28,413 nucleotides of DNA from Nitrospirota bacterium (lineage in GTDB: Bacteria > Nitrospirota > JACRHJ01). Under the pieces are notes generated by a model. The model worked only from the letters and a program-made list of their open reading frames with translations, did not search any database and was not told where the DNA came from. This document shows positions 1-7,407 of the stretch, piece after piece. Both the position numbers and the translations under genes were made by a program. Each line of letters starts with the position of its first letter. Position 1 is the first letter of the stretch. The DNA lies in contig DAHWTK010000006.1 of the NCBI GenBank assembly GCA_027328825.1, positions 1-28,413 of the forward strand, given 5' to 3'.

Positions 1-900
1 ATGGAGTTCCGCGTCGGGTTTTTCAGGAAGCGCGTCCTTGCGCTGAAGGGTCTGACGATGGAGGTTAAAATGGGCGAGGTGTTCGGCTTTCTTGGGCCTA
101 ACGGCGCGGGAAAAACCACCACGCTCAAAATACTTATGGGCCTTGTGCATCCGACCGGCGGGGCCGCATGGCTTATGGGCCGCCCTTTAAGCGACTCATC
201 CGTAAAGAGGAACATCGGTTTCCTGCCGGAGCAGCCGTATTTCTACGACTACCTCACGGCGGCGGAGTTTATGGACCTCTCCGGGAGGCTTTTCGGGATG
301 CGCAATAAAGAAAGGGCGGCAAGGGCCGACGAGCTTCTCGACATGGTCAGCCTCTCGCACGCGAAGAACCTCCAGCTTCGCAAGTTCTCCAAAGGGATGC
401 AACAGAGGATCGGCATAGCCCAGGCTCTTATAAACGACCCGGAGCTCGTCGTGCTCGACGAGCCTATGAGCGGGCTTGATCCGGTGGGCAGGAAGCAGGT
501 CAGGGATATAATTCTTGGGCTTAAGGACAAGGGGAAGACCATATTTTTTTCCACGCATATACTCCCGGATGTGGAGGTTATATGCGACCGCGTCGGAATA
601 CTAATTCGCGGCGAACTCCGGGCGATGGGGACTGTGGGCGAACTTATCTCGGACACGAGGATAAAATCCGTCGAGATGACCTTTAAAGGCGTATCCGGCG
701 AGAACTTCTCAAGGCTTGAGGGCATGGCATCCGGGACGGTTACGCGCGGGAGCGAGACCACGGTGACGTTTGGCGACCCGGAGGCCGCAACCAGGGCCAA
801 AAGGCTCGTGTTCGAATCCGGCGGTGAGATAATTTCGCTCATCCCGCACAAAAGCTCGCTCGAAGACCTGTTCATGGAAGAGGTGGAGAAAAAGAAATGA
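1..900 (+). CDS. ABC transporter ATP-binding protein (probably 5'-truncated)
   Basis: ATPase subunit of an ABC-2-type exporter; it would power the permease encoded next. Seen: Walker A GPNGAGKTT near residues 33-41, signature FSKGMQQRIGIAQAL near 129, Walker B VVLDEPMSGLDP, and H-loop STHI. The C-terminal ~90 residues are the variable accessory region common in drug, lipid or copper-type exporters. Family members normally have about 8-12 residues (a short beta strand) before the EFRVGFF segment, so the ATG at base 1 is probably internal and the true start lies outside the window. Its stop overlaps the permease start as ATGA (897-900), implying translational coupling. The substrate cannot be told. 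The family call is firm; the N-terminus is uncertain. Confidence 0.9.
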   Translation: MEFRVGFFRKRVLALKGLTMEVKMGEVFGFLGPNGAGKTTTLKILMGLVHPTGGAAWLMGRPLSDSSVKRNIGFLPEQPYFYDYLTAAEFMDLSGRLFGMRNKERAARADELLDMVSLSHAKNLQLRKFSKGMQQRIGIAQALINDPELVVLDEPMSGLDPVGRKQVRDIILGLKDKGKTIFFSTHILPDVEVICDRVGILIRGELRAMGTVGELISDTRIKSVEMTFKGVSGENFSRLEGMASGTVTRGSETTVTFGDPEAATRAKRLVFESGGEIISLIPHKSSLEDLFMEEVEKKK

Positions 901-1661
901 AAGTCTACGCCATAGCGATAAACACCTTCAAGGAAGTCATCCGGGATAAGATATTCTATTCACTCGTATTTTTCGCGCTTCTCCTGTTGGGCGCGTCAGT
1001 GCTCCTCTCCACCCTTACGCTTGGGGAGCGCTCGAAGATAATCGAAGACCTCTCACTCTCCGGCATAGAGATATTCGGGGTTATAATATCCATTTTTGTG
1101 GGCATAGGCCTTGTAGGCAAGGAGCTTGAGAAAAAGACCATCTACATAATAATCTCGAAGCCCATAAAGCGCTGGCAGTTCCTGCTCGGCAAATACCTCG
1201 GGCTGTCCCTCGTGCTTTTGTCCTACATATCCGTAATGACGGTCTGCTACATGTTTTTTTTATATATGTACACCGATAAACTGCCCTGGCAGACCCTCAT
1301 GGCCGTACTCCTGATATATGTAGAGCTTCTGGTCGTAACGGCCTCGGCGATACTCTTTTCCACGTTCTCCACCCCAACGCTTTCCGCGAGCTACGCACTC
1401 GCGCTCTATGTTATTGGGCATATGACAGGAGACCTGCGGAGCCTGGCGGCTAAGACAGGCCAGACGGGCGTTAAGGCTGTCCTGAATTTTGTATATTATT
1501 TCCTTCCGAACCTCGAAGACTTCAACATAAAGGCCAAGACTGTCCACTCAATACCGATTCCATCGGATTATCTTCTGATGTCCATATCATATGGCCTGAT
1601 GTATGTGATGGCAATCCTCTCGCTCTCCGTTCTGATATTCCAGAAGCGGAACTTCAAATAG
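897..1661 (+). CDS. ABC-2-type transporter permease
   Basis: Membrane subunit of the exporter whose ATPase lies directly upstream. The 254-residue protein has about six hydrophobic segments: near residues 20-42, 55-75, 100-125, 135-160, 165-180 and 228-248. The loop after the second segment holds GKELEKKTIYIIISKPIKRWQF, the type of cytoplasmic coupling segment seen in ABC-2 permeases that contacts the ATPase. The start codon is taken at the ATGA overlap with the ATPase stop, so the two are almost certainly made in fixed ratio. No terminator is obvious in the 121 bases before the next gene, so read-through into the radical SAM cassette is possible. Substrate unknown; export of a lipid or modified acyl product is only a guess from the neighbours. 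Confidence 0.85.
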   Translation: MKVYAIAINTFKEVIRDKIFYSLVFFALLLLGASVLLSTLTLGERSKIIEDLSLSGIEIFGVIISIFVGIGLVGKELEKKTIYIIISKPIKRWQFLLGKYLGLSLVLLSYISVMTVCYMFFLYMYTDKLPWQTLMAVLLIYVELLVVTASAILFSTFSTPTLSASYALALYVIGHMTGDLRSLAAKTGQTGVKAVLNFVYYFLPNLEDFNIKAKTVHSIPIPSDYLLMSISYGLMYVMAILSLSVLIFQKRNFK

Positions 1662-1782
1662 AATAAAATATCTGGAAATAAGCCTTTGCCTGTGATAAAA
1701 TTACTTACCTTTTTGTATGCCCATCCGCCGGGGTCGGGGTATTAGAGATCTGCACTTTCGAAAGCCTTCCGAAGGAGGCCGC

Positions 1783-3159
1783 ATGAAGGTACTGATAATT
1801 TCGACCAACCGGGAGAATCTCCCGGACCCTGTCGCTCCGATAGGCGCCGCATATGTCGCCGCCGCCGTCGGCGAGGCCGGTCACGAAGTAAGATTTCTCG
1901 ACCTTCAGTTCGCTGTGGACGTCCCTGTGGCCATAAAAGACACGGTGCGCGCGTTCAGGCCGCATATCATAGCGCTTTCCATTAGGAACATAGACAACGT
2001 TGCTTTTCCGCACAGCCAGTCATATCTCCCGGATATACTCCTTGTTGTCAGGACACTAAGGGCAATCGGCGTAAAGCTCATTGTTGCGGGAGGGGCGGCT
2101 TTTACGCTCATGCCGCGCGAGATACTGGGCGTCCTGGGACTTAATCTCGGCATAGTCGGGGAGGGCGAGACCGCTTTGCCTGAGCTCCTGCGGCGGCTCC
2201 AGGATGGGCTCCCGATAAACGACCTTCCAGGCCTTGCCTACCGATACAAGGGCGAGATAATAATAAATCCGCCCAGGAAAATATCGAACCTGGACGCATC
2301 GTCCGAGCCGGACAGGGGACTTATAGAGAACGAACTGTACATGGCGGAGGGCGGCGCCGGCAACATCCAGACGAAACGCGGCTGCGCGTTCGGATGCTCA
2401 TACTGCACCTACCCCATTGTGGAGGGACGCAAGGTGCGCGTGAGAACACCGGCACTCGCGGCGGCTGAATTCGAGCGGGCATCGAAACGATACGGCCTCA
2501 GGCATATGTTCATCGTCGATAACGTCTTCAACTTCCCGATGGAGCACGCCAAGGAGTTCTGCCGGGAACTTCTTTCCCGTGGCACATCCGCCGCATGGAG
2601 TTGTTATTTGAATCCGGCGCACATGGACGAAGAGCTTGTCGATTTGATGCGCAGGGCCGGATGCAAGGGGGTCGAATTCGGAACGGATTCCGGCGTAGAC
2701 GCGATACTTGCCAATCTCGGCAAGGGTTTTTCCGTGGAAGACATAACCAGGGCCTCGAAGCTTTGCGCGAATGCCGGGCTTTCATTCTGTCACAGTCTGC
2801 TCCTAGGCGCGCCGGGCGAGACAGCCAGTACCGTTGCCGAGAGCCTTTCCCTTATGGATAGCCTGAAACCGAACGCGGTCATAGCCATGCTCGGCATAAG
2901 GGTATTCCCCGGAACGGAGCTTGCCAAACGCGCTAGGGCGGAAGGAGTCATAAAGGACGAAGGACCGGGTCTTAAGCCTATGTTCTATTTCTCCCCCGCG
3001 CTCGATATGGACGCAGTATCCCAGTGCCTTGCCCGCTATGGGCGGGAGCATACGAACTTTATCATGCCGGGAATACACCTTCGCATGACGGACAAGATAA
3101 GGACGAGGCTAAGGTCTTACGGCTTCACCGGCCCCCTATGGGAATATCTGAGGGGGTAG
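1783..3159 (+). CDS. B12-binding-domain radical SAM enzyme
   Basis: A 458-residue protein with an N-terminal cobalamin-binding-like Rossmann domain (residues ~1-150; motifs PIGAAYVAAAV and GHEVRFLDLQ) and a radical SAM barrel with the [4Fe-4S] cluster motif CAFGCSYC (CxxxCxxC). The start at 1783 is chosen because a strong ribosome site GAAGGAGG lies at 1771-1778; the frame is open 22 codons further upstream but without a comparable site. Like most radical SAM/B12 enzymes it shows no DxHxxG cobalamin motif. The family carries out difficult C-methylations, cyclisations or rearrangements. It abuts an acyltransferase (stop TAG directly followed by ATG) and then a ketoreductase, so a lipid or polyketide-like substrate is inferred. 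The actual reaction is unknown. Confidence 0.85.
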   Translation: MKVLIISTNRENLPDPVAPIGAAYVAAAVGEAGHEVRFLDLQFAVDVPVAIKDTVRAFRPHIIALSIRNIDNVAFPHSQSYLPDILLVVRTLRAIGVKLIVAGGAAFTLMPREILGVLGLNLGIVGEGETALPELLRRLQDGLPINDLPGLAYRYKGEIIINPPRKISNLDASSEPDRGLIENELYMAEGGAGNIQTKRGCAFGCSYCTYPIVEGRKVRVRTPALAAAEFERASKRYGLRHMFIVDNVFNFPMEHAKEFCRELLSRGTSAAWSCYLNPAHMDEELVDLMRRAGCKGVEFGTDSGVDAILANLGKGFSVEDITRASKLCANAGLSFCHSLLLGAPGETASTVAESLSLMDSLKPNAVIAMLGIRVFPGTELAKRARAEGVIKDEGPGLKPMFYFSPALDMDAVSQCLARYGREHTNFIMPGIHLRMTDKIRTRLRSYGFTGPLWEYLRG

Positions 3160-4065
3160 ATGGGTAGAACCGCTTTTCTATTCCCCGGACAGGGTTCGCA
3201 GTATGTCGGCATGGGCCGGGAGTTATACGATAATTTTCCGGAGGCACGAAGGCTTTACAAGGCGGCCTCGGAGATTTCCAATTTTGACATAAAAAAGCTA
3301 TCCTTTGAGGGGCCGCAGGGCGAACTGGACAAAGACATCCCCGCACAGCTCTGCGTATTCGTCTGCAACGAAGCATGGAGGCTTAAGCTCGTCAAAGACG
3401 GTATAGCGCCCGACGCCGTTACAGGCTACAGCCTCGGGTTTTACTCCGCGCTTGTTGCATCCGGCTCGGTATCTTTTGAAGAAGGTGCCAGGCTCGTAAT
3501 CTCGGCAGGAAATCACGCCGTTTCACAAGACAGTAACCCCCCGGGCACAATGGCCGCAGTAATCGGCCTTTCCGTGCCGGAGGTCGAAGACATCTGCAAA
3601 GAGGCCGGGGACGTCTGGGTGTCGAACGTAAACGCGGCGCGGCAGATACTTGTCTCCGGCCTGAAAGACCCGGTGGACGAGGCAGTCCGGCTCTCACTTT
3701 TGCGTGGTGCGCTTCATGCCTATTGCCTCCCGATGGGCGCGGCGTATCATTCCCCGCTTATGGAAGAGGCGTCTTCTTTGTTTCGTGAGGACGTCGAAAA
3801 AATTAATTTCCGCCGGCCTTTTATTCCTCTTCTGTCTTATATCGACGCACGGTTTATTGAAAGCCCGGCGGAGATAGCGGATGTGTTGTTCAGGCATCTG
3901 CACACGATGGTTCCGTGGAAGGATGCGGTATTGAAACTGACAGGCGCGGGATTTGATAATTTTATCGAGGCAGGGCCGGGGAGCGCATTGACGAGGATGG
4001 TGAGGTGGATTGACAGAAGCGTCAAGGCGGTCTCTGCCCAGGACATCATGCCGGTGAGGGTTTGA
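3160..4065 (+). CDS. FabD-like acyltransferase lacking the malonate-binding Arg
   Basis: A 301-residue member of the acyl-carrier-protein acyltransferase family (E. coli FabD is about 309). Seen: N-terminal FLFPGQGSQYVGMG; nucleophile motif GYSLGF with Ser91, where FabD has GHSLGE; catalytic-type His197 in AYHSPLM. Aligning RLVISAG with FabD RLVEMRG puts Ala116 where FabD has Arg117, the residue that pairs with the malonyl carboxylate. The Ser-His pair is intact, so it is probably active, but on a non-carboxylated acyl group rather than malonyl-CoA (inference). The ATG follows the upstream stop directly and AGGGGG (3151-3156) is a close ribosome site. FabG starts two bases after its stop. It should not be labelled as the housekeeping fabD. 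Confidence 0.82.
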   Translation: MGRTAFLFPGQGSQYVGMGRELYDNFPEARRLYKAASEISNFDIKKLSFEGPQGELDKDIPAQLCVFVCNEAWRLKLVKDGIAPDAVTGYSLGFYSALVASGSVSFEEGARLVISAGNHAVSQDSNPPGTMAAVIGLSVPEVEDICKEAGDVWVSNVNAARQILVSGLKDPVDEAVRLSLLRGALHAYCLPMGAAYHSPLMEEASSLFREDVEKINFRRPFIPLLSYIDARFIESPAEIADVLFRHLHTMVPWKDAVLKLTGAGFDNFIEAGPGSALTRMVRWIDRSVKAVSAQDIMPVRV

Positions 4066-4067
4066 TA

Positions 4068-4811
4068 ATGGGCATATTAAACGGCATGACAGCTGTTGTT
4101 ACGGGCGGCACAAAGGGTATAGGGCGCGCGATCTCGCTTGCTTTTTTAAGCGAGGGGGCTTCCGTGGCTGTGTTCTATCACAGCGATGACAGCTCCGCAA
4201 AGGTGTTTCTCTCCGAGGCCTCACAGCTTGGGAAGTCAATTATAATAAAAGCGGATGTGTCGGACTCGGCCCAGGTAAACCAGGCATTCGAGCAGGTGAA
4301 GGCCGATCTCGGCGCGCCGCTTGTCCTTGTGAACTGCGCCGGAGTCATTAAGGACGGCTTTCTTATGCTCATGCGCGAGGATGACTGGGACAGGGTAATC
4401 TCTGTGAACCTTAAAGGGACGTTCAATTGCTGCAAGGCCGCCTGCCGGGGCATGATAGGGGCCAGGAGGGGCAGGATAATCAACATGGCCTCGCCCTCCG
4501 CCATTACGGGCAGGGCTGGCCAGACGAACTACTCCGCATCAAAGGGAGGCGTAATTTCCATGACAAAATCCCTTGCCAGGGAACTCGCCAACTTTGGCAT
4601 AACCGTCAACGCAATCGCGCCCGGAGTGATAAATACGGAGATGACGGATACGCTGCCGGAGAAAATAAAAACTGAGCTCCTCTCCCACATACCGCTATCG
4701 AAGTTCGGCTCCCCTGATGATATAGCTGAAGCGGCGCTCTTCCTTGCCTCTGACGATGCAGCCTACATAACCGGCCAGATAATTTCAGTGGATGGCGGAA
4801 TAACGATATAA
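4068..4811 (+). CDS. FabG-like 3-oxoacyl-ACP reductase (SDR family)
   Basis: A 247-residue classical short-chain dehydrogenase. Seen: cofactor motif TGGTKGIG (12-19), NCAG (89-92) in place of NNAG, and a catalytic set Asn114, Ser142, Tyr155 and Lys159 (YSASK), with spacing matching E. coli FabG. It also has the PGVINTEM segment and the C-terminal VDGG. It would reduce a beta-keto acyl chain with NADPH. The ATG at 4068 is chosen over an in-frame TTG at 4062 because GAGGG (4056-4060) is well spaced and the TTG lies in the preceding stop region. It is the third gene of the cassette and probably acts on the product handled by the two upstream enzymes. It may be specialised rather than the housekeeping fabG, since no acpP or fabF is adjacent. 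Confidence 0.88.
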   Translation: MGILNGMTAVVTGGTKGIGRAISLAFLSEGASVAVFYHSDDSSAKVFLSEASQLGKSIIIKADVSDSAQVNQAFEQVKADLGAPLVLVNCAGVIKDGFLMLMREDDWDRVISVNLKGTFNCCKAACRGMIGARRGRIINMASPSAITGRAGQTNYSASKGGVISMTKSLARELANFGITVNAIAPGVINTEMTDTLPEKIKTELLSHIPLSKFGSPDDIAEAALFLASDDAAYITGQIISVDGGITI

Positions 4812-4843
4812 GGGTTTTTTAAGATAACCTGTCTTACGATTCC

Positions 4844-7231
4844 CTATGCTGCCGGAATGATGATGGTCTGGCCTTTTCTGATTGAATGGCGGCCATGCAT
4901 GGAATTGGCGCGGGAGAGTTTTTTGCGGCTTACGCCAAACTTCCTTGCGATGCTCCAGAGGGTGTCCCCGCTCCTGACCCGGTATCTTCTTGAGCGTGCG
5001 GCTCTCCTGTGTCTTGAATGCCTTCTGTGGGATGCGAGTCTTTCATGTCTTGGGCGTCTTACGTGAGCGGTTCTTTCGCGCCTGGAATGTCCTGATGCGA
5101 CCTTCACTGTAATCGATAATTTCAGCCGCTGGCCGGGTTTTATTACCCTGCGCCTGCCGAGGTGGTTAAGCCGTGCGAGTCTGGCTATAGTTGTATGGTG
5201 CCTCCTCGCTATGGAGGCCAGGGTGTCGCCTTTTCTTACGCGGTAGACAACCGGCCTGGAAATAGTGCGGCGGGAACGGCTGGCCGACCGGCGGGGCATG
5301 TAGTGATGAGGTTCTTCCGATACCGATGGAGAAGCGGCGGAAGCCGCAACTGCCGCTCCCTGTTTTGCCGGTGAAGCAGTCTCATCGGCATCGGCGGCGG
5401 TAGGCGACGGGAGCAGGGAACCGAGTCGGAGTTCCGGTTTGGCGGGGCATTCGGGTTGCTGAGCCGTGGAAGCGGTTTGAGGCTTCTCCGAAGCAGCTTG
5501 AGGTTTTGTGTCCGTCACGGGAGCGACTGTAGATTCCGCAGGCGACGATCCTGTCGATGCCGCTATATCCGTAATGTTAATATGCGACGGTATCTCGGCC
5601 GCAATGACGGTTTTTTCATGCGGGACTAAAAGCCTTCTGCCTCTCCCTACCCGCGAATAGGTTTTCAGGTGGTTCGCCCGCGCGAGTTTGATTGCCGGGA
5701 CGCCGAGCCTTCTGGCTATGACTTTCAGGATCGCACGCCGACGGACGATGTAACGGCTGTTTACTATACGTGTTCTCGGAGCGGCGTAACGCTCAGACCT
5801 TGGCAGGGAATTATATGCGGCGAGGAACTCCGCCTTTTTGCCTTTAGGTATGCGCAGGGTATAGACCTGGCCGGGCGGAGTACAGCCCCTTATAAGCTCC
5901 GGGTTAAGCTCCTTTATCTTGTCGAGTGAGACGCCGCAACAGAGCGCGACCGTGCGCAGATCGGTGCAGTGATTAAGCTGGACTTCGTCGAATACAAACG
6001 GCTTGTCGTAGCTTAAATCCTTAAAGCCGAAGTTGTCCGGGTTCTCGGCGATCATCCTGGCAGCAATGAACTTGGGGACGTAGTCCTTGGTCTCGGAAGG
6101 CATGTAGCGGGTCTTCCGGAGCTGCCAGAAATCCTGGATGCCGCCGGTGCGGTTTATTGCCCGCTCAACCATTCCCGCGCCTGCGTTATAGGATGCCATT
6201 GCCAAAGGCCAGGAGCCGAACGTCCCGTAAAGGTCTTTAAGGTATGCCGCCGCCGCCTGCGTGGACTTTATTGGGTCTCGCCGCTCGTCAACCCAGCTGT
6301 CCACCCTTAAACCGTATCTTACTGCGGTGCCCCTTATGAACTGCCAGGGTCCGCAGGCCTTGGCCCATGAGTACGCCCTGGGGTTAAACCCGCTTTCTAT
6401 GAGCGCCAAGAATACCAGATCCTCCGGCATGTAGTTTTCCCTGAGTATGCTCTTCATAAGCCCCATATACCTGCCGGAGCGGGCAAGCCACTGCTGGAAA
6501 TGTTTTCTTACGGTCACGGAGAAATATTTTATATTCCGCGCTATTGGCGCCAGAAGACCTGAAGGAGGTATGCTTGCCTCGGCTGCGGAATCCAGGCCTA
6601 CGCCGGGAATGACAGGTTGCCCGGCGGCTGGCATGTCCGCTTGCGGCGCGCCCATCTGACCTGCGGCTGAACCCTGTCCACCGGGCGGTACGACGGTCGC
6701 GGTATTGTCCTTTATGAAGCTGGAGAATACTGCCGCGCCTGCGTTATCCCCGTTTAAGGGTTCGCTGGCAGCCGACGACGTATCTGTGGCAGGCTGTTGG
6801 TTTTCGGCGGCCTTGGCCGAGGGCGCCGGGCTGGTTTTTGAGGAAGAAACCGACGGAGCCGGTGCTGATTTTATTGACGGCGCTGTGGCTGCGGAAGCCG
6901 CTGGTTGAACGGATGCGGATTCCGGTTTTGCCGCCGCGGACGTTGAAGCCGAAGCCGTATCCGGGACTGGCACCGGAGCAGTCTGTGCTGCGACAGCCGG
7001 CTGGTCCGGTACGGGCTTGCCATCGACGGTTATAAACCTTGCATCGGCTGTAAGTTCGCCCGCCGGGGCGCATTTTATTGCGCTCACAGAGCCAGAAGAC
7101 CCTTGAGCGGACGCAGAGGCGGACGCAACCCCAGGCAACGCGGCCCGGGCAGAAGTGTCGGCAAATGTCCTTACCGGGAAGAAAATAATTGCGGGGAGAA
7201 GCAAAGCCAGAAATCTCGCCCTCATGGACAT
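4844..7231 (-). CDS. secreted lytic transglycosylase with LysM repeats (MltD-like)
   Basis: A 795-residue cell-wall enzyme. The start at 7231 is preceded by a strong ribosome site (AAAGGAGGGGG, 7235-7245, minus strand); a longer frame to 7264 lacks one. Order: signal peptide (1-24); Ala/Ser/Pro-rich linker (25 to ~225); SLT domain (~245-400) with catalytic Glu279 in ALIESGFNP, then GPWQFI and SYNAGAG; a degenerate LysM (~492-538); a second Ala/Ser/Pro linker; canonical LysMs at ~662-706 (VRKGDTLASIARR) and ~749-793 (VRSGDTLWSIARK). It should cleave glycan strands with anhydro-muropeptide formation while LysMs hold peptidoglycan. The stretch between the last two LysMs is extremely rich in Arg and His. 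It has no lipobox, so it is probably periplasmic or soluble rather than lipid-anchored. It is a single gene with its own promoter. Confidence 0.9.
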   Translation of the reverse strand: MSMRARFLALLLPAIIFFPVRTFADTSARAALPGVASASASAQGSSGSVSAIKCAPAGELTADARFITVDGKPVPDQPAVAAQTAPVPVPDTASASTSAAAKPESASVQPAASAATAPSIKSAPAPSVSSSKTSPAPSAKAAENQQPATDTSSAASEPLNGDNAGAAVFSSFIKDNTATVVPPGGQGSAAGQMGAPQADMPAAGQPVIPGVGLDSAAEASIPPSGLLAPIARNIKYFSVTVRKHFQQWLARSGRYMGLMKSILRENYMPEDLVFLALIESGFNPRAYSWAKACGPWQFIRGTAVRYGLRVDSWVDERRDPIKSTQAAAAYLKDLYGTFGSWPLAMASYNAGAGMVERAINRTGGIQDFWQLRKTRYMPSETKDYVPKFIAARMIAENPDNFGFKDLSYDKPFVFDEVQLNHCTDLRTVALCCGVSLDKIKELNPELIRGCTPPGQVYTLRIPKGKKAEFLAAYNSLPRSERYAAPRTRIVNSRYIVRRRAILKVIARRLGVPAIKLARANHLKTYSRVGRGRRLLVPHEKTVIAAEIPSHINITDIAASTGSSPAESTVAPVTDTKPQAASEKPQTASTAQQPECPAKPELRLGSLLPSPTAADADETASPAKQGAAVAASAASPSVSEEPHHYMPRRSASRSRRTISRPVVYRVRKGDTLASIARRHHTTIARLARLNHLGRRRVIKPGQRLKLSITVKVASGHSRRERTAHVRRPRHERLASHRRHSRHRRAARSRRYRVRSGDTLWSIARKFGVSRKKLSRANSMHGRHSIRKGQTIIIPAA

Positions 7232-7287
7232 GTGCCCCCTCCTTTCTCGCTTTGACTTCTTCAAATGAGATATTTTGGCACAGCGAC

Positions 7288-7316
7288 AATATAAAATATA
7301 GGATGGGATAAGTCAA
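7288..7316 (-). promoter_or_regulatory. sigma-70-type promoter for the lytic transglycosylase
   Basis: On the minus strand TTGACT (7316-7311) is separated by exactly 17 bases from TATATT (7293-7288). The predicted transcription start is near 7281, about 50 bases before the gene start at 7231. Both hexamers are 5/6 matches to consensus. Confidence 0.6.
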
Positions 7317-7370
7317 GACCAAATCGTCTTAAAAATATTTAATATGCTGGAAAATGAAGCAGTTAGACCA

Positions 7371-7399
7371 TTGACAGCATGAATTTAAAAGGATAAATT
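7371..7399 (+). promoter_or_regulatory. sigma-70-type promoter for queE, very close to the start codon
   Basis: TTGACA (7371-7376, 6/6) is followed after 17 bases by TAAATT (7394-7399, 4/6). The start codon of queE is at 7408, so transcription would begin at or within two bases of the ATG. No ribosome site lies at the usual distance; an AAAGGA at 7388-7393 is 14 bases away and would be upstream of the transcript. Confidence 0.5.
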
Positions 7400-7407
7400 A
7401 CATATTC

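Noticed and set aside
4812..4843. Hairpin TAAGA/TCTTA between fabG and the convergent transglycosylase as a two-way terminator
   Set aside because: The T-run lies before the hairpin on the plus strand, giving an A-run after it on the minus strand; neither fits intrinsic termination, and the stem is only 5 bp and AT-rich.
6744..7322. A 192-codon minus-strand frame overlapping the lytic transglycosylase N-terminus in another frame
   Set aside because: The transglycosylase has a strong ribosome site and signal peptide in its own frame; the alternative has no recognisable features.
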